Part shown: positions 1 to 9,129 of the stretch, piece after piece
Layout: each line of letters begins with the position of its first letter
Position numbering within the stretch: the stretch's first letter is position 1
Assembly (NCBI GenBank): GCA_947471745.1
Contig: CANJKZ010000979.1
Coordinates: 1,240,001 to 1,304,000, forward strand
DNA from: Closterium sp. Naga37s-1
Lineage: Eukaryota > Streptophyta > Zygnematophyceae > Desmidiales > Closteriaceae
Direction: 5' to 3'
Length of the DNA stretch: 64,000 bases
The notes under the pieces: generated by a model
Databases searched by the model: none
What the model was told of the DNA's origin: nothing
The model's input: only the letters and a program-made list of their open reading frames with translations
Position numbers and translations under genes: made by a program

Positions 1-2
1 AC

Positions 3-1583
3 ATCCCGACCCCGCACTCTTACGCAGAGGCGATTACGGGTCCTTACTCCTCTCAGTGGCAGGCAGCCATGGATGCCGAGATGGCATCCTGGAAGTCCAC
101 AGGCACCTACATCGATGAGGTTCCCCCAGCTGGGGCGAACATAGTCGATGGCATGTGGATCTTCAGGGTGAAGCGGCCGCCGGATTCTCTGCCTGCCTTC
201 AAGGCGCGATACGTTGCTCGAGGCTTCAGTCAGCGACAGGGAGTTGACTACTTCCAGACCTTCTCCCCCACCCCAAAGATGACTACTCTTCGGGTGTTGC
301 TACACGTCGCTGCTCAGCGTGACTACGAGTTGCACTCTCTGGACTTCAGCACAACGTTCCTGCAGGGCAGCCTGCACAAAGAGATCTGGTTGCGCTGCCC
401 ACTTGGTTTCACTGAGTCTTTTCCTGCAGGTACTCAGTGGAGTCTTCGGCGGCCAGTCTACGGTCTCCGCCAGGCGCCCTGTGAGTGGCACAACACTCTG
501 AGGACTACACTTGCGGCTCTTGGGTTTGCTCGAGCTACTGCTGACCCGTCGCTGTTTCTACGCACCGACACCTCGCTGCGGCCGTTCTACGTCCTCGTCT
601 ACGTCGACGACCTCGTCTTTGCCACTACTGACACTAAGGCACTGACTCTTGTGAAGTCGGAGCTGCAGAAGAGACACACCTGCACTGACCTGGGTGAACT
701 GCGCAGCTATATTGGCTTGCAGATCACCCAGGACAGAGCTCGGCGCACCATCACCCTGACTTAGTCACACATGGTGCACCAGGTCCTTCAGCGCTTCGGC
801 TTCCAGTTCTCCTTGCCACAGCCCACTCCTCTGTCTACCAGCCACTCGCTCTCAGCTCCACCTTCGGACGAGTCCGTAGAGCCGAGTGGTCCGTACGCTG
901 AGCTTGTGGGTTGCCTCATGTACCTGATGACGTGCACTCGACACGACCTCGCGTACCCTCTCAGCCTCCTGGCTCGCTACGTGGCTCCCGGTAGGCACCG
1001 AAAGGTGCACTGGGATGCTGCGAAGAGGGTACTGCGTTACCTGTGCAGTACGTTGGGCATGGGGCTCGTGCTTGGAGGACGGGGTCTAGTTGTCCTCACC
1101 GGTCACGCAGACGCCTCCTGGGTTGACGACTCAGCTAGGCAGCGATCGTCACAGGGTTACACCTTCAGCCTTGGGTCTGGCTTGGTTTCTTGGCGGTCTA
1201 CCCGCTCGTCTTCAGTTCTCAGCTCCAGCTGTGAGGCTGAGATCTACGCCGGAGCCATGGCTGCTCAGGAGCTACGCTGGCTCACCTACGTGCTGACCGA
1301 CTTGGGAGAGCAGCCTCGTTCGCCTCCAGTTCTGTACGTAGACAACAAGGCCATGATAGCCTTGTGTCAGGAGCACAGACTGGAGCACAGAACGAAGCAC
1401 ATCGCTCTGCGATACTTCCTTGCTCGAGAGTTGCAGCAGCGTGGTCAGCTTCGTCTAGCGTACGTGGCTACTCGGGCCAACACTGCTGATGTCTTCACCA
1501 AGGCACTTCCGCCTGGTGACCATCAGCGCTTTGTTACTGTGTTAGGCCTTGTGCCTACTTTGCCTCACTTACTTACTGCCTGA
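3..1583 (+). pseudogene. copia pol C-terminal part (RT-RNase H), one nonsense codon
   Basis: The frame is open from the first bases. It encodes the end of the integrase-RT linker, then reverse transcriptase (KARYVARGFSQ, LDFSTTFLQGS, catalytic YVDD at about 600) and RNase H (TGHADASW, SSCEAEIYAG, LYVDNKAM), ending LLTA-stop. The frame is broken once by TAG at 762-764. Sister copies have CAG there (TQSHMVHQVL), so this is one C-to-T change. The enzyme would copy element RNA into cDNA inside the particle. Without readthrough the RNase H half is not made, so I call it a pseudogene. Confidence 0.9.
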
Positions 1584-1809
1584 CTCTGCCTGTACTGTGA
1601 TCTATCTATATACCTGCATGCTTGCACTTGTTAGATTATGATCACTGTATTGTTTGTTCACTTTATATAACTCTGCATGTGAACTGGCCTTGTGGCCCTT
1701 TGCTTGTGCTCGGACTGTGTGGTGACTTTGTGATCCACCCTGAGCTTGCTTTGCTTTTCTTGACTGGTCTTGTGACCACTTGTTCTCCCCCACTTTGCCT
1801 ATGGGGGTG

Positions 1810-1941
1810 TGTCAGAACATTATAGCTTTTACATTTGTGTAGGCTATAGTGAGGTAGCCCATAAGGGGTACAACCCCATTAAGGTTAGTACTTGTACCCA
1901 ACTGTTTCATAGTTCAATCATTCTCGTTCGTTATTTTCACA
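1810..1941 (+). repeat. copia LTR shared by E1 (3') and E2 (5' side)
   Basis: It begins TGTCAGAACATT directly after the polypurine tract of E1 and matches the LTR at 2824-2955 over its length (AGGCTATAGTG, GTAGCCCATAAGGGG, AGTACTTGTACCCA). It is followed directly by mid-RT sequence of E2 with no leader or gag. Confidence 0.8.
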
Positions 1942-2597
1942 ACGACCTCGTCTTTGCCACTGCTGACACTGAGGCACCGACCCTTGTGAAGTCGGAGCTG
2001 CAGAAGAGACAGACCTGCTCTGACCTAGGTGAACTGCGCAGCTATCTTGGCTTGCAGATCACCCGGGACAGAGCACGGCGCACCATCACCCTGACTCAGT
2101 CACACATGGTGCACCAGGTCCTTCAGCGCTTCGGCTTCCAGTTCTCCTTGCCACAGCCCACTCCTCTGTCTACCAGCCACTCGCTCTCAGCTCCACCTTC
2201 GGACGAGTCCGTAGAGCCGAGTGGTCCGTACCCAGAGCTTGTGGGTTGCCTCATCTACCTGATGACGTGCACACGACCTGACCTCGCATACCCTCTTAGC
2301 CTCTTGGTTCGCTACGTGGCTCCAGGTAGGCACCGAAAGGTGCACTGGGATGCTGCAAAGACGGTACTGCTTGCCTTGTGTCAGGAGCACAGACTGGAGC
2401 ACAGAATGAAGCACATCGCTCTGCGATACTTCCTTGCTCGAGAGTTGCAGTAGCGTGGCCAGCTTCGTCTTGTGTACATGGCCACTCGGGCCAACACTGC
2501 TGATGTAATCACCAAGGCTCTTCCGCCTGGTGATCATCAGCGCTTCTCTACTGTGTTAGGCCTTGTGCCTACTTTGCCTCACTTGCTTACTGCATGA
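1942..2597 (+). pseudogene. copia RT-RNase H fragment of E2
   Basis: It encodes the end of RT (LGELRSYLGLQITRD, LMYL-type LIYLMTCTRPDLAYP). It then jumps from HWDAAKTVL straight to LALCQEHRLEH, so about 100 residues of RNase H that E1 retains are missing. A TAG at 2451-2453 interrupts the frame after ARELQ, and the remainder reads to LLTA-stop at 2595-2597. It cannot be functional. Confidence 0.85.
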
Positions 2598-2823
2598 CTT
2601 TGCTTGTACTCTTATGTATATATATACCTGCATGCTTTCACTTGCTAGGGTATGATCACTGTTTTGTTTGTTCTTTTTATATACCTCTGCATGCGAACTG
2701 GCCTTGTGGCCCTTTGCTTGTGCTCGGACTTTGTGGTGACTTTGTGATCCACCCTGAGCTTGCTTTGCTTTTCTTGACTGGTCTTGTGACCACTTGTTCT
2801 CCCCCACTTTGCCTATGGGGGTG

Positions 2824-2955
2824 TGTCAAAATGTTATATAGCTTATATTGTGTAGGCTATAGTGGGGTAGCCCATAAGGGGTACAACCCAATTAGGGTTA
2901 GTACTTGTACCCATCTCTTTCATAGTTCATTCATTCTCGTTCATTGATTCTGACA
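2824..2955 (+). repeat. 3' LTR of E2
   Basis: It starts TGTCAAAATG after a polypurine tract (CTATGGGGGTG) and ends TGACA just before the CT microsatellite. It aligns along its length with 1810-1941, with scattered differences. Confidence 0.8.
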
Positions 2956-2959
2956 TCTA

Positions 2960-3155
2960 GTTCTCTCCTTCTCGTTCTCTCTCTCTCTCTCTCGTTCTCT
3001 TTCTCTCGTTCTCTTTCTCTCGTTCTCTCTCTTTCTCATTCTCTCTCTCTCTCGTTCTCTCACTCTCTCTCTCTCGTTCGTTCTCTCTCTCATTTTTTCT
3101 CTCTCTCGTTCGTTCTCTCTCTCTCTCGTTCTCTCTCTCTCTCGTCCCCTCTCTC

Positions 3156-3242
<87 letters not shown>

Positions 3243-3365
3243 CGTTCTCTCTCTCTCGTTCTCTCTCTCTCTAGTTCTCTTCCTCTCTCGTTCTCTCTCT
3301 CTCGTTCATTCTCTCTCTCGTCCGTTCTCTCTCGTTCGTCCTCTCTCTCTTGTCCTCTCTCCCAA
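2960..3365. repeat. (CT)n / TCTCTCGTT microsatellite
   Basis: About 400 bases of CT dinucleotide repeats interspersed with CTCGTT, including an almost pure CT run around 3160-3238. The Leu/Ser-rich open frames here only reflect the repeat. Confidence 0.95.
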
Positions 3366-3904
3366 GCTCTCGCTCTCTGTTGTTCTCGCTCTCCGTATTT
3401 CGTTATATTCTCTTCTTTCGTTTACTGTCTCGTTATGTGTTTTTCCCTCTGTTCCCGTTCCTTATTTTTGTTTTATGCCTTGGTACGTTCTTCTCATTGC
3501 TATTTCTCAGCACTAACCCTGCAATACTCACGGCGTTTTTCTTAGCCCTTGTACTGTTTCATTCCCTTTTTGTTATTCCTTTTTTTCGTCATTTCATCGC
3601 ACCTCATACCCTTTTCTGTTTTTTTTTTTTTTTTTTTTTTTTTGCTTTCTTTCCGATCCTCCTTTCCACTTCATTAACCCGTTTCTCAGGAGCCTTGCTG
3701 GTCAGGAATGCGGTTTCAATATGGAAAATGTGTATTGGTCACTGATAGGGATTCGTCATTTTGTCCTTTTAACGTTGATTTGCATGTTATGTATTATCGC
3801 GCGTTTTTTTCTGCTTTGCCGGTGTTCGTGCTTTTGATTGTTTGAATGTGTTTGCTTGTATGAGTAATTATGTTTGGTGTATGTGTTTGTAAGTGTGTGT
3901 GTAT
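3366..3904. other. interval without recognisable gene
   Basis: T-rich sequence with a poly-T run near 3620-3642. I see no conserved coding signal. The last five bases (3900-3904, TGTAT) are the left target-site copy of element E3. Confidence 0.6.
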
Positions 3905-4064
3905 CGTTAGAATAAGTGACGAGAATGATTCATTAGGAAAGGGGGAGGGGTACAAGTAGAATGTCGAGAGAATTCTGTACCCCCTAAGCCTAAACCCACT
4001 ATAGCCTAGACAACTGTAAACACATAAACAAAGCCTAGATATAACTAAGCATATATGTGTTACA
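3905..4064 (-). repeat. 3' LTR of E3
   Basis: It reads GTTAGAATAAGTGACGAG at the left and ends at TGTTACA on the right. It is followed by the polypurine tract (as GGGGGTGTG on the minus strand). It matches the reassembled 5' LTR with few differences; its first base differs (C versus T). Confidence 0.9.
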
Positions 4065-4090
4065 CACCCCCATAGGCGAAGTGGGGGATA
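4065..4090 (-). promoter_or_regulatory. polypurine tract of E3
   Basis: On the minus strand this reads CCCACTTCGCCTATGGGGGTG immediately before the LTR. The same purine-rich primer site lies beside the LTRs of E1, E2, E4, E5 and E6. It would prime plus-strand DNA synthesis. Confidence 0.75.
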
Positions 4091-4307
4091 GCCAGAACAA
4101 GCAATGGTCACAAGACCAGTCAAGAGAAGAAGCAAAGCAAAGCAAGCTCAGGGTGGATCACAAAGTCACCACACAGTCCGAGCACAAGCAAAGGGCCACA
4201 AGGCCAGTTCACATGCAGAGTTATATAAAGTGAACAAACAATACAGTGATCATACCCTAACAAGTGCAAGCATGCAGGTATATAGATAGATCACAGTACA
4301 GGCAGAG

Positions 4308-7300
4308 TCAGGCAGTAAGTAAGTGAGGCAAAGTAGGCACAAGGCCTAACACAGTAACAAAGCGCTGATGGTCACCAGGCGGAAGTGCCTTGGTGAAGAC
4401 ATCAGCAGTGTTGGCCCGAGTGGCCACGTACGCTAGACGAAGCTGACCACGCTGCTGCAACTCTCAAACAAGGAAGTATCGCAGAGCGATGTGCTTCGTT
4501 CTGTGCTCCAGTCTGTGCTCCTGACACAAGGCTATCATGGCCTTGTTGTCTACGTACAGAACTGGAGGCGAACGAGGCTGCTCTCCCAAGTCGGTCAGCA
4601 AGTAGGTGAGCCAGCGTAGCTCCTGAGCAGCCATGGCTCCGGCGTAGATCTCAGCCTCACAGCTGGAGCTGAGAACTGAAGACGAGCGGGTAGACCGCCA
4701 AGAAACCAAGCCAGACCCAAGGCTGAAGGTGTAACCCTGTGACGACCGCTGCGTAGCTGAGTCGTCAACCCAGGAGGCGTCTGCGTGACCAGTGAGGACA
4801 ACAGGACCCCGTCCTCCAAGCACAAGCCCCATGCCCGACGTACTGTACAGGTAACGCAGTACCCTCTTCGCAGCATCCCAGTGCACCTTTTGGTGCCTAC
4901 CGGGAGCCATGTAGCGAGCCAGAAGGCTGAGAGGGTACGCGAGGTCGGGTCGTGTGCAAGTCATCAGGTACATGAGGCAACCCACAAGCTTTGGGTACGG
5001 ACCACTCGGCTCTACGGACTCGTCCGAAGGTGGAGCTGAGAGCGAGTGGCTGGTAGACAGAGGAGTGAGCTGTGGCGAGGAGTACTGGAAGCCGAAGCGC
5101 TGAAGAACCTGGTGCACCATGTGTGACTGAGTCAGTGTAATGGTGCGCCGTGCTCTGTCCCGGGTGATCTGCATGCCAAGGTAGCTGCGCAGTTCACCCA
5201 GGTCAGTGCAGGTATGTCTCTTCTGCAGCTCGGAATTCACTAGGGTCAGTGCCTCAGTGTCAGCCGTGGCAAAGACGAGGTCGTCGAAGTACACTAGGAC
5301 GTAGAAGGGCAGCAGCAAGGTGTCGGTGCGTAGAAACAGCGACGGGTCTGCTGTAGAAGGAACAAACCCAAGAGCCGCAAGTGTAGTCCTGAGTGTGTCG
5401 TGCCACTCGCGAGGCGCCTGGCGGAGACTGTAGACTGGCCGGCGGAGGCTCCACTGGGTACCTGTAGGAAACGAGCCAGTGAAACCAGGTGGTCGGCGCA
5501 GCCGTATCTCCTCGTCCAGGCTGCCCTGCAGGAAGGCTGTACTGAAGTCCAGGGAGTGTAAATCATAGTCACGCTGAGCAGCTACGTGCAGCAACACCCG
5601 AAGAGTAGTCATCTTCGGGGTGGGGGAGAAGGTCTGGAAGTAGTCAACTCCCTGTCGCTGACTGAAACCTCGAGCAACGTAACGCGCCTTGAAGGCAGGC
5701 GGAGAACCCGGCGGCCGCTTCACCCTGAAGATCCACATGCCATCGACTATGTTCACCCCAGGTGGGGGAACTTCGTCGACGTAAGTGCCTGTGGACTTCC
5801 AGGATGCCATCTCGGCATCCATAGCTGCCTGCCACTGAGAGGAGTAAGGACCCGTAATCGCCTCTGCGTAAGAGCGCGGGGTCGGGATGTCTGGAGCATC
5901 CGGGTCTCCCTCAGGGGCAAGCAGCAAGGAAGCGAAACGAGGTACAACAGCTGCAAGACACTCAAAGGCCTCCTGCCTGTCCTCAAGGACGTCCGTGGCA
6001 AGAGCACACTCACCCCCGACGGACGGAGGACTGGCAGACACAGACTCAGCAACTAGAGCAGAGGCGTAGTCGAGACGGCAGGCAGCAGCAAAGTCAAGCA
6101 GCTCAGCAACGAGAGCAGAAGCAGCAGCAGACTCAAAGGAAGGGTCAGTGACAGCAGTGGCAAGGAGACGAGCGACAGTGGGACTGGCAGCACGCGCTCG
6201 GTCAGACTCAGGGTCAGGGGCCTCAGGAAGAGAGGACTCAGGAGGAGCAGGCACAGGAACACGAAGTGGAACAGAGGAAGGACGGAGTGCCGTAGTGTGC
6301 GTGCCCGGGACAGGAGGAGGACGCGAATGAGGAGTGCGACGAGCAGTGCGAACAGGCGAGACAGGACGAGACGTAGGCTCACGACGCTCTGTAAGACCTC
6401 CGAACTGCTCAGTGTAAGGAGAGGGAACAGGCAGTGGGGAGGCTGGCTGTAACGGCGGCTGCGACTGGTCAGGCGGTGGACTGAGGAAGGGAGGAGGAAG
6501 ACCAGTAGGAGACGGGACACCAAGAACCTGCTGAAGCAGGGGAACGAAGTACGGGCGCGGCCGCACAGTGCCTCCAGCACCTCCAGCTCCAGGGTCAACA
6601 GCTCCAGCTCCTGCAGCTCCAGCGCCTCCTGCGCTAGGGCCTCCAACTCCAGCTACACCAGCTCCAGCGCCTCCGGCGCCAGCTGCTCCAGGCTCTGTAG
6701 GGTCTCCAGCTCCAGTAGTAACAGCAGCACCTCCAGCTCCAGCGTCTCCAGGCTCGCCAGCCACAAGAGCTCCACTCCGACGGTGTGGGCGCTGAACAAG
6801 CCACTCATGCAGCTGCTGCGAGGACAGTCGTGGTGGAGCACCAGCAGGACCTCCAGACGAAGCAGCACCCCGAGGCTCAGCACCCCCAGACTCCGCACCC
6901 TCCGACTCAACACCCCCAGGCTCTGCACCCTCCGACTCAGCACCCCCAGGCTAAACACCCTCAGGCTCAGCACCCCCAGACCCAGCACCCTCAGACCCCG
7001 CACCCCCCGGCTCCGCACCCCCAGACGCAGCACCCCCAGACGCAGCACCTGGAGCAGCACCTGAGACAACAGCTACCTGAACAGGCGCAGTACCAGGGAG
7101 AGGGTCTACCTGAGACACTCCCGAGGGAGCAGGACCCTGGGGCGGAAGGGGGTCTACCGAAGGTGGACCGGGAGCAAGGAAGAGCGGCGGGGGCGGGGAA
7201 GGGGCAGAGCGGTAGGGGAAGAGACGGTAGAAGGGAACCGACTCGTCGAACGTGACGTCCTGAGAAGGGAGGACACGGCGCGAGGTGGGGTGGTAAAACT

Positions 7301-7572
7301 GCCAACCAGGCGCGTCAGGGACAAAGCCAAGGAAGACGCAGGGAATGGCGCGGGCGGAGAGCTTGTCCGCGGGCGTATCGCGAACAAAGGCACGAGAACC
7401 CCAGACCCGGAACACCGACGCATCGCCAACCTTCCCCGTCCAACGCAGTGTGGGCGAGGTCTCCGGCAAGGAGACACGGGGCCAAAGGTTGAGCTGATGC
7501 GCAGCGTACCGGACCGCAAACGGCCACAGAAAATGGGGAGCGGGCGCATGGATCATGGAGGTACGAGCGACC
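4308..7572 (-). pseudogene. E3 pol, integrase C-terminal half to RNase H
   Basis: This continues E3 integrase downstream of the E6 insertion: VARTSMIHAPAPHFLWPF, then AFVRDTPADKL. A Gly/Ala/Glu-rich linker of short GGAEPEG-type repeats follows, then RT (FKARYVARGFSQ, VYFDDLVFAT with the usual YVDD changed to YFDD) and RNase H (HADASWVDD, CEAEIYAG, DNKAMIAL). The frame is broken near 6951 by GTTTAG where sister copies have Ala-Glu codons, and at 4464-4466 (TGA in FLV-stop, two C-to-T changes from GCTCGA). The rest runs to the LLTA stop at 4308-4310. Confidence 0.88.
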
Positions 7573-7577
7573 TCCAT

Positions 7578-7720
7578 TGTCAGAATGTTATAATTGTCTA
7601 GCCTGCAGTGGGGTACTCCATAGTGAGTACAGCCCAATTAGGGTTTGCTATATGTGTCCAACTGCTTGCTAGTGAACATTCTCCTTTCTTCATTCTTTCT
7701 TTCTACTACTACTTCTGATA
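7578..7720 (+). repeat. 5' LTR of E6
   Basis: Starts TGTCAGAATG and ends TTCTGATA. It is identical to 8982-9124 and related to the LTRs of E1 and E2. Confidence 0.93.
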
Positions 7721-7735
7721 TGCTATCAGAGCAGG
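7721..7735 (+). promoter_or_regulatory. tRNA-iMet primer binding site of E6
   Basis: TGCTATCAGAGCAGG follows the LTR directly. The plant initiator-Met complement is TGGTATCAGAGC, so there is one mismatch. It is the start site for minus-strand cDNA. Confidence 0.75.
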
Positions 7736-7847
7736 TTGATCCCCTTGGGTCGATCCTGTGGGTGGGCCCACCACCTCACTGCTTCCGCTGCTACTGCTAC
7801 TCTGTGTGTTGCACGCCCCGTGGCGTAAGACGGATTTTTCATCCCGC

Positions 7848-8022
7848 CGCGCGCTCGGAGCGTGCGGCGGTTTTCTGCCCGCCGTGCGCCCCGAGGCGCG
7901 CGGCGGTTTTCTGCCCGCCGTGCGCCCCGAGGCGCGCGGCGGTTTTCTGCCCGCCGTGCGCCCCGAGGCGCGCGGCGGTTTTCTGCCCGCCGTGCGCCCC
8001 GAGGCGCGCGGCGGCTTTCTGC
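7848..8022. repeat. 36-bp tandem repeat inside E6
   Basis: Four to five copies of a unit with GCGGTTTTCTGCCCGCCG followed by TGCGCCCCGAGGCGCGCG. The period of 36 is a multiple of three, so several frames stay open and give repeats such as RAAVFCPPCAPR. These are not supported as a gene. Confidence 0.9.
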
Positions 8023-8124
8023 CCCGTCACTCCGCGCGTCGCTCCCGGGAGGCGCTGCGACGGGCGACGGGGATCCGCGCGTCGCCCCCCGTCGCCCGTC
8101 GCGGCCTGCGCGACCTGCGTAGGG

Positions 8125-8330
8125 CCCGCGCGCGGCCCGTACAGCCTGCGCGCGGCCCGTACGGGCTGCGCCAGGCCCGCGCGCGGCCTGTACGGGCTGC
8201 GCCAGGCCCGCGCGCGGCCCGTACGGGCAGCGCCAGGCCCGCGCGCGGCCCGTACGGGCTGCGCCAGGCCAGGGCGCGCCTCGGGCCGCCCGCACGCGGT
8301 TCGTACGGGCTGCGCCAGGCCCGTGGGCGC
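8125..8330. repeat. ~31-bp GC-rich tandem repeat inside E6
   Basis: Repeated GTACGGGCTGCGCCAGG and CCCGCGCGCGGCC blocks, five to six imperfect copies. The interior from about 8335 to 8960 has C/T- and G-rich sequence with repeated TAGTCCGGGGCGCACTGTCC, and no gene. Confidence 0.85.
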
Positions 8331-8981
8331 CATGTTTCCTCTTCCCCTGCGCTGCCCGCTGTCCCCCGTGCTTCTGACGGCGCCCCACCCCTGCTGCTGC
8401 CCGTTCTCCTGAATTAGGGTTTGGGGGTGGGGGGTATGGGGGTGCAGTTTCTGTGCGTCGTCCCCTGCTCCTCCTCCTCCTCCGTCTCCCAGTGCTGCAG
8501 CTGCCGCTGAGGGGGGTGGTTGTGTGGGAGCCGAAGGAGTGGTACTAGGGGGGTGACGTGCAAGTGGAGTTAGGAGTGAAGCAGTGGGTGTGTGGGAGGT
8601 GTGTGGGACAGTTGGAGGAGGTTGAGCGGAGGCTGCTGTCTTGTCGTCCGCAGCACCTGTAGTCCGGGGCGCACTGTCCTGGTAGCCCAGAGAGTCTGCT
8701 GCGCCTGTCGCCCGAGGGTCCGTTGCTCCTGTAGCTCGTCGTAGCCCGTGAGCCAGTTACTCCAGTAGTCCGGGGCGCACTGTCCCGGTAGCCACTGTGC
8801 CAGCAGCTCCTGTTGCCCGTGTGTCTGCAGCTTCAGCCGCCGTCTCTCATCTTCTCTCCTCTCACAGTCCCTCCTCCTCCTCACTTGCCCGCTGTGATTA
8901 CCTCTAGCTTTGCTTATAATTGTGAACTATTACTATGCTTGCTTGTTGTGCTGATTACACCCCACTTTGGCTATGGGGGTG

Positions 8982-9124
8982 TGTCAGAATGTTATAATTG
9001 TCTAGCCTGCAGTGGGGTACTCCATAGTGAGTACAGCCCAATTAGGGTTTGCTATATGTGTCCAACTGCTTGCTAGTGAACATTCTCCTTTCTTCATTCT
9101 TTCTTTCTACTACTACTTCTGATA
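8982..9124 (+). repeat. 3' LTR of E6
   Basis: Identical to 7578-7720. It is preceded by the polypurine tract GGCTATGGGGGTG (about 8968-8981) and followed by target copy TCCAT. Confidence 0.93.
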
Positions 9125-9129
9125 TCCAT

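Larger units (their letters stand above)
1..1941 (+). mobile_element. Ty1/copia LTR retrotransposon E1, 5' truncated by window start
   Basis: The 3' part of a copia element: reverse transcriptase and RNase H, an untranslated tail (1584-1800), a polypurine tract (TATGGGGGTG, about 1800-1809) and an LTR starting TGTCAGAAC at 1810. The LTR is shared with the next remnant E2. Because the 5' end lies outside the window, the target duplication cannot be checked. The family is the same as E3, E4 and E5 by protein sequence. Confidence 0.9.
1810..2955 (+). mobile_element. copia deletion derivative E2 in tandem with E1
   Basis: The order is LTR, pol fragment, tail, polypurine tract, LTR. The internal part starts in the middle of RT (DLVFATADTEA) right after the upstream LTR, so leader, gag, protease, integrase and most of RT are missing. 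Two bodies sharing one LTR is the pattern expected from unequal recombination between copies followed by deletion. Confidence 0.8.
7578..9124 (+). mobile_element. non-autonomous miniature LTR element E6 (1547 bp)
   Basis: Two LTRs of 143 bp (7578-7720 and 8982-9124) read identical base for base. They are flanked by TCCAT at 7573-7577 and 9125-9129. The 5' LTR is followed by TGCTATCAGAGCAGG, one mismatch from the plant initiator-Met primer site. The 3' LTR is preceded by CTTTGGCTATGGGGGTG. The interior encodes no gag or pol, only GC-rich tandem repeats and low-complexity sequence. It must have moved using proteins of another copia element. Identical LTRs imply a recent insertion into E3 integrase. 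Confidence 0.93.

Noticed and set aside
2944-3516. Long Ser/Leu-rich open frame
   Set aside because: It is the translation of a CT/TCTCTCGTT microsatellite.
7645-8417. Arg/Ala/Pro-rich overlapping frames on both strands
   Set aside because: They result from the 36-bp and 31-bp repeats inside E6, whose periods and GC content keep frames open. No start context or conservation.
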